Source: Alphaproteobacteria bacterium (GTDB lineage: Bacteria > Pseudomonadota > Alphaproteobacteria > Rickettsiales > JADKJE01). From it: a stretch of 43,141 nt of DNA. The stretch is from positions 1 to 43,141 of the forward strand of contig JADKJE010000008.1 in assembly GCA_016722515.1 (NCBI GenBank), read 5' to 3'. Under the pieces are notes generated by a model, which saw only the letters and a program-made list of their open reading frames with translations, was not told where the DNA came from and made no database searches. Positions 26,529 through 33,565 of the stretch are shown here, in pieces; the stretch's first letter is position 1, and the number at the start of each line of letters is the position of its first letter. The position numbers were made by a program, and so were the translations under genes.

Positions 26529-28180
26529 CGGTTGCCAACCATTGCGTCAAGTGCTGAATTTCCTTCCAGTTTTGTTTCTGACAGGGTTTTTGCGCCCTTA
26601 ACCATCTCTGGCATAGCTTGGGCCATTTCCTGTGCTCTGGCTTGATCTTCCTTCGCTTTTCGTAATGCCATTAGCTCTCCCTCAGTTCTTAAAATTGTCG
26701 GCGGTACGCCTTTCATTTCTGCATACTCTCTTACAGCATCGTCATAGTCGATATTATCGACCACTGAGGGGTTAATTGCCGATACTTGGCCGACAAAGTT
26801 TAAGGTTTCCTCGATTGAGGTGGTTCCAACCATTTTTTGAGCTTGGGCCAACGTGGAAATGTAGTCCACTTTCATTGGCAAGCCCTGAATTTCTTCTGGT
26901 GGTGGCGGTATAAGGCCAGCACGTTGCATAATCGAAAATGTCCTTTCGATTGTCGGATCGTGCAATTCGCTTTCAAGACGTTCTATGACAGTCCCAAGCA
27001 TAAGAAGTTTTTCTTCGTATCTCTTTGCGATTTCATAGGCTGTTTTTTGTGGTGAATCTATGCTTGAAAGCATTAAAAATAAATCGTTGTAAAAAGTTTC
27101 CTTTATGGCTTGTCGGGTATCTATGATAGCCCTTTCAATTGCGCCCATGTCCGGGTTAATTTGGTACGCTGGTCTTACTCCCGCGTCTGGTGTACCTGCT
27201 GAATTTCTTGTTACACCACCCGGCATCGTGTTCACTTCAGTATGGACAGAGCCACTCACCTGCATTGGCGGATCAATTACCTTGTCTAACGCCAAAAGGC
27301 GATCATTCTGCATTTTCATCAACATTTTACAGTCGCCTAACGAATCCCACCCCGGCGATTTTCCGTAAATGTTCATGGTGTTCATTGTGTCCCATCTTGG
27401 CGCAAGGATAGGGAAATCATCAAAACCCCTATTATCCAAACACATATCGTCAGGCGAACCGTTCTCCCAATATATTGACCTGTACGATTTTCGTACAAAA
27501 GAGCCATATTCACCGGAATTTTCGCTATCTGGCTCTATGAGACAGCAAACTTGAACCCATTTATCATAGTTCTTAGTTTTATAGTCGTTTTGCGTTGATT
27601 CTGTACAGTTTTCTAACCCAAATTCTTCGACAAGCTGACCGACAGTCATTCTGAAATTTCTACCAAATGAATTTACCCGGCCATCGGATCCCTGACCTAG
27701 AAAATATTCGCCGATCGTGAATGTCCTTGCCCTAACCACATTGTCATAGTCTTCAAGCAATGCCATCGCTGCTGTCCCAAATGCTCCACATTCTTCATAC
27801 ATTGACGTGAAAGCACCGTAGATATTCGATTTCGAGAATACGTTCATCATCAATTTTTGTACTTGCTCAAGCCATTCCTTAACGGGCCCAAATTTGTCAA
27901 GTTCATGATCCTCGAATCCAAGCTTAAACCACGGCCTTGACGGTGATGTTAATCCAGAGGTCATTCCGGCGGCCATTGTTCTAATTGCTCGAACCGGAAC
28001 GCTATCGAGCATGGTTTTATGGTCTAAAGCGATCCCCCAATTTGGTATTTGCTCAAAGAAAAACCCGCGTCCCGGCCTTACGAATCTAGCAATATCACGC
28101 CATGTCGGAACCCATGAGCTGTACTCGTTTTTCATGGCGTTGTATCTTTTGTTTATGTTTGTTCGATCTTTTATTTTCAC
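26525..28180 (-). CDS. Portal (head-tail connector) protein, 551 aa
   Basis: The sequence carries the podovirus head-tail connector pattern: RYNAMKNEYSSWVPTWRDIA, RFVRPGRG near residue 33, VPVRAIRTMAAGMTSGLTSP, SRPWFKL, MYEECGAFGTAAM, TIGEYFLGQGSDGRVNSFGR, then RWDTMNTMNIYGKSPG and LGDCKMLMKMQNDRLLALDK. A C-terminal ELHDPTIERTFSIMQRAGLI is also typical. The dodecameric portal is the DNA entry channel. The gene overlaps the 106-aa gene by four bases and lies downstream of terminase. Confidence 0.93.
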   Translation of the reverse strand: MKIKDRTNINKRYNAMKNEYSSWVPTWRDIARFVRPGRGFFFEQIPNWGIALDHKTMLDSVPVRAIRTMAAGMTSGLTSPSRPWFKLGFEDHELDKFGPVKEWLEQVQKLMMNVFSKSNIYGAFTSMYEECGAFGTAAMALLEDYDNVVRARTFTIGEYFLGQGSDGRVNSFGRNFRMTVGQLVEEFGLENCTESTQNDYKTKNYDKWVQVCCLIEPDSENSGEYGSFVRKSYRSIYWENGSPDDMCLDNRGFDDFPILAPRWDTMNTMNIYGKSPGWDSLGDCKMLMKMQNDRLLALDKVIDPPMQVSGSVHTEVNTMPGGVTRNSAGTPDAGVRPAYQINPDMGAIERAIIDTRQAIKETFYNDLFLMLSSIDSPQKTAYEIAKRYEEKLLMLGTVIERLESELHDPTIERTFSIMQRAGLIPPPPEEIQGLPMKVDYISTLAQAQKMVGTTSIEETLNFVGQVSAINPSVVDNIDYDDAVREYAEMKGVPPTILRTEGELMALRKAKEDQARAQEMAQAMPEMVKGAKTLSETKLEGNSALDAMVGNR

Positions 28181-28497
28181 TGACCGAGCCTTGTTTTTAG
28201 AGCTTGTGGCATTAAAGACGGGTTGGTTATGTTTGTAGGTTTGAAACCTGAAGACGTTCCGCCAATAGTAGACTGGAACCCCATTCGCATTTGAGCGAGC
28301 TTTCTTAATCTCTGTTGCTCGTTTAACTGTGGGTTTGTATTTGTTGGGCTTGGCGGTGGTGTTTGTGCTGGAATCGGTTTATTCTGTTGCTCTCTTATTG
28401 CTTCATCCGCTTTCTTTTGTTGCTTATTCTGGTAATACATTGACGCAACACTGGCGGCTGTGCTTGCTACTATAACCGGAACGGCGGCGGCACCCAT
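28177..28497 (-). CDS. Hypothetical 106-aa protein with N-terminal hydrophobic segment
   Basis: Residues 2-22 (GAAAVPVIVASTAASVASMY) form an Ala- and Val-rich hydrophobic helix, followed by a Gln- and Lys-rich stretch, a Pro-rich linker (KPIPAQTPPPSPTNTNPQ) and a basic C-terminal region containing QMRMGFQSTIGGTSSGFK. Similar small proteins lie between terminase and portal in many podophages. The role is unknown; a minor virion or membrane-associated protein is possible. A good promoter lies immediately upstream at 28526-28555. Confidence 0.7.
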   Translation of the reverse strand: MGAAAVPVIVASTAASVASMYYQNKQQKKADEAIREQQNKPIPAQTPPPSPTNTNPQLNEQQRLRKLAQMRMGFQSTIGGTSSGFKPTNITNPSLMPQALKTRLGQ

Positions 28498-28525
28498 TTT
28501 TCACCTCTCAAAATAAACTTGACTG

Positions 28526-28555
28526 ATTATCACACTAAATAACCATTTTAGTCAA
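28526..28555 (-). promoter_or_regulatory. Extended -10 sigma70 promoter for the portal/head genes
   Basis: On the minus strand TTGACT (28550-28555) is followed after 18 bases by GATAAT (28526-28531), preceded by TGT, giving an extended -10 TGTGATAAT. It lies in the only gap of the structural operon between terminase and the 106-aa gene, about 30 bases before its ATG. An internal late promoter here would make head-gene transcription partly independent of the early region. Confidence 0.6.
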
Positions 28556-28565
28556 CCGTTTTAAT

Positions 28566-29924
28566 TCAAAACCTTCCTGAAACAGGGTTTATTTGGTTTT
28601 TCTGCTCGATACTTGAAAATGGATCGTACTCTTTTTTCCCGTTTGCAAACTCTTTTTTTTCTGTGATCATGGATTTTCTTTTTACCGGGAATGCAAATGT
28701 TAATGCTAACGCGTCAGCAATATCTGGTGATTTTCCAAGCCTTTCTTTTATCTTTTCTTTTGATTCAAGGCGTATTCTGTTTGATGGATCGTAATCGTAA
28801 GTCGGTGTGACTAAATCAGATTTCAAGTCTCTATTGTCTGGCAATGAACCACCGGCAGTTATCCACTCACGCATAAGATCCCACATTTCAGCTCGTTTGT
28901 TGACATAGTGGTTTTGTTTTGACGCAACGCCTCCGAAATTTACCTCAATGACGTTATATCCAAGCTGACGACACCGATCAATCACCCCTTCGCCCCTTCC
29001 AGCATCGACAAAAACTGCGTCGGGGTTAAAGTCGTCAATCTCTTGCGTGAGCCTTCCGACGAGAGTCATATTGTCTATTTTCGTAAATATCTTTGGCTCA
29101 TAAGCTACAAGTCCTTCCCTTCTTAGAATTACGCTCCTGTCGTCTCCGAATCTTGCTGGATCAACGCCAATTATCCTTGGAGACCCCATTATTTCGTTTG
29201 GATTGAATTTTTTATTACACGCATTAATCACTTGATCTATTGTTATCAAAACATTATCGGCAGCGGCAGTAAAATCACACAAAAACTCTTGTCGATATGT
29301 CGATTCATTCAGGAGTGTCTTTAATTGCGCCAATTCTTCTTCAGGAATAACGCTGGTTTCATCGGCTCGATACAACCCACACCACCAATCAGGGTTTCCG
29401 TCTTGCATCATTTGCAAGGCTTTGTTGTAAATATCATATAGCTGGTTCTGGCCTTTCGGTGTTCCCATGAACAGTGTCCATCCGTTTCTGTCCGAAAGGG
29501 CAGGCCGGATAATTTCACCATAAACTTCTGGTTTAATTTGCGCGTATTCGTCAAGAACCACGCCATCAGCATAAGTTCCTCGGCCTGCTTCCGGGTTATC
29601 AGCTCCGAATAACCAAATTTTTGCCCCGTTAAGTAACTCTGCAAACAATTCTGATTCGTTAAATTTTATTCCCTGTATTGGCCTCGCATAATGCTTGAAG
29701 TAATCCCAGGCGATTAACTTGGCTTGTTTTAAATATGGGGCGATATAGAAATATCTTGGGCTCGGCTTTCGGTTCAGCATTGCCATTTTTATCATGTGAT
29801 TAATGGCCATTACTGATTTTCCTAATCTTCGGTGGGCAATTAAAACATTAAATCGGTGGGTTTCCAGTTGTGGATGGATTTCTGTCTGTGGGTATCGTGG
29901 GCAATATGGAAGCTTTATTATCAT
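28566..29924 (-). CDS. terL: Terminase large subunit
   Basis: The start is set at ATG 29924 (MIIKLPYC) because a GGGAGGA site lies seven bases upstream; an earlier in-frame start at 29972 lacks this. From this start Walker A is AHRRLGKS (30-37) and Walker B is GVVLDE (121-126), with D125 and E126. The nuclease half has RNase-H-fold acidic residues in IIGVDPARFGDDRS, DAVFVDAGRGEG and PDIADALALTFAF. The product is 452 aa, a normal size. It cuts and pumps phage DNA into the prohead through the portal. It overlaps the small-subunit gene by 77 bases. Confidence 0.95.
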   Translation of the reverse strand: MIIKLPYCPRYPQTEIHPQLETHRFNVLIAHRRLGKSVMAINHMIKMAMLNRKPSPRYFYIAPYLKQAKLIAWDYFKHYARPIQGIKFNESELFAELLNGAKIWLFGADNPEAGRGTYADGVVLDEYAQIKPEVYGEIIRPALSDRNGWTLFMGTPKGQNQLYDIYNKALQMMQDGNPDWWCGLYRADETSVIPEEELAQLKTLLNESTYRQEFLCDFTAAADNVLITIDQVINACNKKFNPNEIMGSPRIIGVDPARFGDDRSVILRREGLVAYEPKIFTKIDNMTLVGRLTQEIDDFNPDAVFVDAGRGEGVIDRCRQLGYNVIEVNFGGVASKQNHYVNKRAEMWDLMREWITAGGSLPDNRDLKSDLVTPTYDYDPSNRIRLESKEKIKERLGKSPDIADALALTFAFPVKRKSMITEKKEFANGKKEYDPFSSIEQKNQINPVSGRF

Positions 29925-30258
29925 TCGAGTCCTCCCATGAATAACAAACTGGCTCATCCTTGTCTCCAACAAGAATTTCCTTTGTTACTTTTGGTAATCC
30001 AAACCGGTCGAAAATCGTTTCTGCTAACATGTGAAAATCTTTTTTGCTCATTCTCTCTAATGCTTCTTTGTCTGTCATGATTTTATGCAGGTGAATGATC
30101 GCGGCCATTAACGCCTCATGCTTTAAAAGTCTGACATCCGGCGGAAGTTTGGGTGTACCTTTAGGATTTCCACTTTGACCGGGCTTAAATGGCCTCCCAA
30201 CCGATCTTCCATCAGAAGCGCGGTACTTCCCTGTTTTTTCGTTGTTTGAATCACTCAT
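29848..30258 (-). CDS. Terminase small subunit-like protein (DUF5681-type start)
   Basis: The N-terminal region DGRSVGRPFKPGQSGNPKGT is the DUF5681 motif found in small terminases and related phage DNA-binding proteins. It is followed by a helical region (DVRLLKHEALMAAIIHLHKI; MSKKDFHMLAETIFDRFGLP) that could be the DNA-binding and oligomerisation part. The C-terminal 30 residues are Ser-, Thr- and Pro-rich and extend past the large subunit's start, an overlap of 77 bases. Position directly before terL supports the role. Small terminases vary widely, so the assignment relies on context. Confidence 0.8.
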   Translation of the reverse strand: MSDSNNEKTGKYRASDGRSVGRPFKPGQSGNPKGTPKLPPDVRLLKHEALMAAIIHLHKIMTDKEALERMSKKDFHMLAETIFDRFGLPKVTKEILVGDKDEPVCYSWEDSNDNKASILPTIPTDRNPSTTGNPPI

Positions 30259-30298
30259 AGATAAATTTTAGCACTATTTTTTAAAATTTCCAGTATTT

Positions 30299-30826
30299 TT
30301 ATATTTTAACAAATGCTTTATTTCTTTTTGGTTCTTCAGAAGAAGCGTCTTTAATTCTCTTTTTTATATAAGACCATGCTTCCGGAACAGAACCATGCGA
30401 AGTTATAACCGTCCCATTCTCTGTCATTTTAATCCCCCCAGACTTTGTTTCAAGCAGCCAAGACTTTGAAACTATTGGATATGAGATAGTTACAGTTATG
30501 TTTGATAATAAATCGACAGATCTATATGTCCTTGGCTCTCTGAAATTCTTGTCCATATCCGGGATTGAGTCCCAATTGTCAAACCCTGACGTTAATGGGT
30601 ATTTATTTAACCAATACTCTACTTTTTTAAGTGTTTCAGCGCATTCGACACACGTAGAATCTGAGATTAACCTAACAGAATTAGCAGATTCAGCGTAAAA
30701 GAAACATTCTCTGAGCCTATTCCAAATATCTCCACAAGCCGGGCATTTTGCGGATTTTGACATTTGTTTAATTCTTTCGATTATCTTAAGAATTTCAGTT
30801 TTAATTAAACTTTCGTTTGTTATCAT
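30299..30826 (-). CDS. Hypothetical zinc-ribbon protein (175 aa)
   Basis: The ATG at 30826 lies within the 3' end of the replisome-organiser gene (26-base overlap) behind a GGAGGG site. Residues about 28-65 hold two cysteine pairs, CPAC and CVEC, separated by an insert with CFFYAESANSV, consistent with a zinc ribbon. The rest has beta strands (NITVTISYPIVSKSWLLETK) and a basic C-terminus (KKRIKDASSEEPKRNKAF). No family is recognised. It is the last gene of the early block, 41 bases before the small-terminase gene. Confidence 0.6.
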   Translation of the reverse strand: MITNESLIKTEILKIIERIKQMSKSAKCPACGDIWNRLRECFFYAESANSVRLISDSTCVECAETLKKVEYWLNKYPLTSGFDNWDSIPDMDKNFREPRTYRSVDLLSNITVTISYPIVSKSWLLETKSGGIKMTENGTVITSHGSVPEAWSYIKKRIKDASSEEPKRNKAFVKI

Positions 30827-31523
30827 AGTTTCCCTCCAGTATTTTAGTTAAGTTAGTCGGATTTAGAATCCAATCAAAGTCGGCCTTCCAAGTACTTGAA
30901 AGACCAGTTAAGAAAGAGCTTTCGTTTATTTTGGTTATCGTATTTTCCCAAAACGATTTATCCGGGAATGATGACAATCTTGCCTTGGCGTGAGCCTCCC
31001 TTGTTTTGTTCAACATCGTCACCCTTGGAAGGTTAAGATGAGCCTTTTCGTTCCACAAAGCCATTAAATCCGTAACTTTGAAGGTTTTTGTTGACGTATC
31101 TGTTAAGTCTTTATCTTCTCTTATCTTATCTTCTCTTATCTTATCTATCCGTGTACTGGCACGGTTTTGTACCGGTACTGTACCTGTACACTTGTTTTTT
31201 ATGGCCTCATATTTTTCCGGATTTCTTCTGTATTTCGCTCGTAAATAGTCGCCAATGTAATCGAACCAATCATGAACCCGGAGATAGGGTTCTTGGTCTA
31301 TCCAACCGGCCTCGACAAGGTTATTTGCATCAATTCCGATGGCCTTGGAAAGGGTTTCGAGGCCCCATTTTGACAGATCGCCGTCTTCTGCGTATGCCAT
31401 TGTCCAGTACCAGAACCGGTGCAGTACCCCGACAGTACCGTTCCTGTCCATGGTACAAAGAGCTTCCAGCTTTAAAAGCTTCGGATGGTACTCAAGATCT
31501 TTGTGTGATTTTATCCATGACAT
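30801..31523 (-). CDS. Phage replisome organiser / DnaD-like replication protein
   Basis: Residues 1-85 (SWIKSHKDLEYHPKLLKLEA, LHRFWYWTMAYAEDGDLSKW, EAGWIDQEPYLRVHDWFDYI) match the N-terminal winged-helix domain of replisome organisers (Lin1244/Lin1753 type), which bind the origin and recruit the host helicase loader. A linker of tandem DKIRE units follows at about residues 122-135. The C-terminal part (LMALWNEKAHLNLPRV; FPDKSFWENTITKINESSFL; WKADFDWILNPTNLTKILEG) matches the DnaD-like tail of such proteins. With no phage polymerase or helicase seen, this is the main candidate replication initiator. Confidence 0.82.
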   Translation of the reverse strand: MSWIKSHKDLEYHPKLLKLEALCTMDRNGTVGVLHRFWYWTMAYAEDGDLSKWGLETLSKAIGIDANNLVEAGWIDQEPYLRVHDWFDYIGDYLRAKYRRNPEKYEAIKNKCTGTVPVQNRASTRIDKIREDKIREDKDLTDTSTKTFKVTDLMALWNEKAHLNLPRVTMLNKTREAHAKARLSSFPDKSFWENTITKINESSFLTGLSSTWKADFDWILNPTNLTKILEGNYDNKRKFN

Positions 31524-31636
31524 ACCATCCCCCCTTGGATCATTTCCAGTATTTGTAAAAAGGTGAAATAATCCTCCTCGTTTCTTATGTATTCGTCTTG
31601 GTCATAATCTCCCGGACAACGACAGTCTTCGTTCAT
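31511..31636 (-). CDS. Small acidic 41-aa protein
   Basis: The ATG at 31636 has an AAGGGG site seven bases upstream. The product starts MNEDCRCPGDYDQDEYIRNE and ends EMIQGGMVCHG. It is strongly acidic, with a C-x-C pair near the start. The stop overlaps the beginning of the replisome-organiser gene, suggesting coupling: GGGGGGATGGT inside this ORF also serves as that gene's ribosome-binding site. No family is recognised. Spacing and SD make it a likely real gene. Confidence 0.5.
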   Translation of the reverse strand: MNEDCRCPGDYDQDEYIRNEEDYFTFLQILEMIQGGMVCHG

Positions 31637-31651
31637 ATTTAACCCCTTTAC

Positions 31652-31900
31652 TCAGCTTAAACACCGGCTATTTTCTTTAATATATTCATCAATTATTTGT
31701 TTTAAGTTTTCTTTAAAAAATATTAATGCTGAATCGTTTGCGTTTCCGTAAAATTTAAGAGTTCCATTTTCCCATGATAATTTTCCGGCATAATTTCCTC
31801 TCGAATCAGTAAACGAAATATAACTGTATTCGCTTTCTGTTTTGTCGGCATTTGCGAACGAATAAAGAAAAATAAAAATCAAAAAAAATGTAACTTTCAT
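31652..31900 (-). CDS. Small secreted or periplasmic protein (82 aa)
   Basis: Residues 1-18 form a signal peptide: MKVTFFLIFIFLYSFANA, with cleavage after A-N-A. The mature part (YSYISFTDSRGNYAGKLSWE, TLKFYGNANDSALIFFKENL) is about 64 residues with beta strands, one helix and a C-terminal SRCLS. The ATG overlaps the stop of the HTH gene (31897-31900). The early position suggests host takeover, perhaps superinfection exclusion in the envelope; this is inference. No family is recognised. Confidence 0.6.
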   Translation of the reverse strand: MKVTFFLIFIFLYSFANADKTESEYSYISFTDSRGNYAGKLSWENGTLKFYGNANDSALIFFKENLKQIIDEYIKENSRCLS

Positions 31901-32199
31901 ACAAATTCCCCCTGTCCGTTTTCTGTAAATTTTATTGTTGTTGGCTTAATTATTTGGTATGAATACAGCCCGTTTTTTCTGTCTCCGACCACTTTTCTAT
32001 TTACTGTGTATGAGCCCATTTTTTGTTTTCTTAGGTTTCTAAGTTGCGCCGAAATGCTTGATTCTGGAAATCCCGTCAATTCTCTCAATTGGGATAATGT
32101 TCTCCATTCGCCATCAATCATTATTTCCCTGATTTCATCCAACTGACTAAGCAGCCTTTTGTAATCGTTTTCTTTTTCATACGTGTTTCCGTCGAACAT
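31897..32199 (-). CDS. Winged helix-turn-helix protein (100 aa)
   Basis: The start is ATG 32199 (MFDGNTYEK), chosen because a very strong GGAGGTGG site lies 2-9 bases upstream. A longer reading would begin inside the leader hairpin. Residues 15-75 contain LLSQLDEIREIMIDGEWRTL, SQLRELTGFPESSISAQLRN and LRKQKMGSYTVNRKVVGDRK, then GLYSYQI, the pattern of small phage winged-helix proteins in replication regions. It may bind DNA as a regulator. The gene is preceded by an interleaved pair of inverted repeats with an intrinsic-terminator shape, so its own expression is probably attenuated. Confidence 0.8.
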   Translation of the reverse strand: MFDGNTYEKENDYKRLLSQLDEIREIMIDGEWRTLSQLRELTGFPESSISAQLRNLRKQKMGSYTVNRKVVGDRKNGLYSYQIIKPTTIKFTENGQGEFV

Positions 32200-32213
32200 A
32201 ACCACCTCCAAAT

Positions 32214-32300
32214 AAAAAAGGCGCAGAGCTATGCGAGATCCGGCGGGATACACAACATAGATGCGCCAAAATTTTATTTTCAATGTGATTGCCGGATCTC
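32214..32300 (-). promoter_or_regulatory. Attenuator-like leader with two interleaved inverted repeats
   Basis: In minus-strand order: GAGATCCGGC (32300-32291), GGCGCATCTATG (32267-32256), GCCGGATCTC (32244-32235), CATAGCTCTGCGCC (32233-32220), TTTTTT (32219-32214), then GGAGGTGG and the ATG at 32199. The first element pairs perfectly with the third (10 bp), and the second with the fourth (11 bp plus a bulge) as an intrinsic terminator. The pairs are interleaved, so they form either a pseudoknot or mutually exclusive terminator and antiterminator folds. No known riboswitch core is recognised. Confidence 0.7.
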
Positions 32301-32330
32301 ATTTTATTTATTCTATTTTATTTTTCTTAT

Positions 32331-32657
32331 TTATTCATTATTAATTTCACGGGAAATAGCTTCTATTACCCATGACGCCACTAGGCCGTCGTCGAATTGC
32401 TCTGTTGTGCCTCGAATTATTTTCCATCCAAGTATTGCAGCATGTGAGTATTTTTCACAATCGTTTTTAAAGCCTTGTGGCCTATTGTGCCTCCCATATG
32501 CCCACGTTCCACCCTCTTTTTCAATAGCAATCTTGTATTGCGGATAGGCGTAATCGAACCGCCATTTTCGTGTTGGGTGAAATTTATACTCTCTTTCAGG
32601 GAACGGTAGACCATACTGGTGAACCGTATGCATAAAAATATCAATGTCATTTGACAT
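32331..32657 (-). CDS. PD-(D/E)XK-type nuclease (108 aa)
   Basis: Residues 18-60 read LPFPEREYKFHPTRKWRFDY, then PQYKIAIEKEGG. D35 plus E46 and E48 give the D-Xn-E-x-E/K arrangement of small phage nucleases of the VSR/PD-(D/E)XK superfamily. GRHNRPQGFKNDCEKYSHAA and LGWKIIRGT are also conserved in these. Such proteins may act as structure-specific endonucleases in recombination, in place of RusA. The neighbours (RecT, YqaJ exonuclease) support a recombination role. The start at 32657 overlaps the preceding gene by 11 bases. Confidence 0.78.
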   Translation of the reverse strand: MSNDIDIFMHTVHQYGLPFPEREYKFHPTRKWRFDYAYPQYKIAIEKEGGTWAYGRHNRPQGFKNDCEKYSHAAILGWKIIRGTTEQFDDGLVASWVIEAISREINNE

Positions 32658-32949
32658 TTGTTAATGCCCTTTTTGCGATATTGATATCCATTTGTTTTGC
32701 GTATGCGAGTGTAGCCACTTCTCTAATGAATTTAAGCTCTTGAATATCCAATGCACAGAAATTTCTAGTTTTTAAAGAATTTAAGAAACTGACAACACAG
32801 GATTCAAACTTTCCATTTCTGAATTTTATCTTGCATATTGAATTTGTAAACCTGTCTTCGATCACTATCGTATCGCCGTCATTTTTTTCTTCTTTTACGC
32901 TTATCACTAGCTCCCCCGCTTTTGTATAATACTTTCCCAAATTCGTCAC
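32647..32949 (-). CDS. Hypothetical 100-aa early protein
   Basis: The N-terminal half is beta-rich and charged (GELVISVKEEKNDGDTIVIE, DRFTNSICKIKFRNGKFES) and the C-terminal half helical (LNSLKTRNFCALDIQELKFI, REVATLAYAKQMDI). The gene overlaps the nuclease gene by 11 bases and the small zinc-finger ORF by 71 bases. No family is recognised. Compactness suggests a single-stranded-DNA-binding or inhibitor-type protein, which is only a guess. Confidence 0.6.
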   Translation of the reverse strand: MTNLGKYYTKAGELVISVKEEKNDGDTIVIEDRFTNSICKIKFRNGKFESCVVSFLNSLKTRNFCALDIQELKFIREVATLAYAKQMDINIAKRALTNVK

Positions 32950-33034
32950 ATTTCCAGCATTTTTTTGGTATTGATGGCGACCAGCCCTTGATGTAACCTG
33001 TCCCGTTACACGATAAACACTTAATTTTTTTCAT
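32879..33034 (-). CDS. Small zinc-finger protein (51 aa)
   Basis: This short ORF starts at ATG 33034 and reads MKKIKCLSCNGTGYIKGWSP, then KKCWKCDEFGKV and a basic tail KRKRRKK. The CxxCxGxG first knuckle and CxxC second knuckle resemble half of a DnaJ-type zinc finger. It overlaps the end of the upstream 46-aa gene and 71 bases of the next gene. The ribosome-binding site is weak (AAGG, 11-14 bases upstream), so coupled translation is likely if it is real. Confidence 0.5.
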   Translation of the reverse strand: MKKIKCLSCNGTGYIKGWSPSIPKKCWKCDEFGKVLYKSGGASDKRKRRKK

Positions 33035-33161
33035 CTAATTTAACAACCTTCCTGTCGATAGGATTATCGCCGTTTCTTCCCGATCCCGACATAAGATCAA
33101 AAACAACGAATGTATAAAGTGACGCCAATATTAATACGAATACGAATGTTGATAATTTCAT
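33021..33161 (-). CDS. Single-pass membrane protein (46 aa)
   Basis: ATG at 33161 has an AGGAG site eight bases upstream and overlaps the stop of the previous gene as ATGA. Residues 4-23 (STFVFVLILASLYTFVVFDL) form one membrane helix, and the remainder is polar and basic (GRNGDNPIDRKVVKLDEKN). The function is unknown. It belongs to a cluster of tiny early genes. Confidence 0.55.
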   Translation of the reverse strand: MKLSTFVFVLILASLYTFVVFDLMSGSGRNGDNPIDRKVVKLDEKN

Positions 33162-33349
33162 TTTTTAACTCCTGGTAATGTATTTAGGTTTGATGGATTT
33201 CCAAATTCTGATTTTTTATTATCGCAAACTATCCAAGCAATGTACAACAAAACCAAAAGCGAGGCAGTAACACACATAACCATCATTATGTTTTTTAATA
33301 TGTCCCACAAAATACCACACACTGTATCAGGCACTTTTACTGTTTTCAT
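33158..33349 (-). CDS. Single-pass membrane protein (63 aa)
   Basis: Residues 12-42 (GILWDILKNIMMVMCVTASL, LVLLYIAWIVC) form a long hydrophobic helix, followed by a short polar tail. It overlaps the following 46-aa membrane gene by four bases and the preceding 75-aa gene by 23 bases. A small envelope-active early protein such as an exclusion factor is possible. No family is recognised. Confidence 0.5.
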   Translation of the reverse strand: MKTVKVPDTVCGILWDILKNIMMVMCVTASLLVLLYIAWIVCDNKKSEFGNPSNLNTLPGVKK

Positions 33350-33554
33350 TTTTAAACATCCCCCTTATGTCTGTGAAGTTTTTATCTATAAAAAGATCCC
33401 AGTTATTAACCGCTATTCCCATGTGAAGACTTTTCCCATGCTTAGAATACTTCCCATATTTGTTTATTGAATCCTTTAAATCCTCTCCAAGGGAAACCAT
33501 TTCGCTACATAGATATAAAAGTTCCTTAAACTGTCTATCTTTCTTGATTCTCAT
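33327..33554 (-). CDS. Hypothetical 75-aa early protein
   Basis: The start is ATG 33554 (MRIKKDRQFKE), which has an AAGGAGG site; a longer frame upstream would run into the previous gene. The product is helical and charged (LLYLCSEMVSLGEDLKDSIN; NWDLFIDKNFTDIRGMFKNE). No known domain is seen. The gene sits between the MucR/HNH-repeat gene and the 63-aa membrane gene. Confidence 0.55.
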   Translation of the reverse strand: MRIKKDRQFKELLYLCSEMVSLGEDLKDSINKYGKYSKHGKSLHMGIAVNNWDLFIDKNFTDIRGMFKNENSKSA

Positions 33555-33565
33555 TTTTAACCTCC

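Noticed and set aside
31088..31558. Long open frame on the plus strand over the replisome-organiser gene
   Set aside because: It mirrors the DKIRE repeat as low-complexity Leu and Ser codons and has no ribosome-binding site. The minus-strand frame has clear domains.
30288..32960. Recurring AAATACTGGAAA-like motif (30288, 30830, 31543, 32949) as a possible regulatory repeat
   Set aside because: Two of the four lie inside coding frames in unrelated codons and the spacing to genes differs, so chance in AT-rich DNA is more likely.
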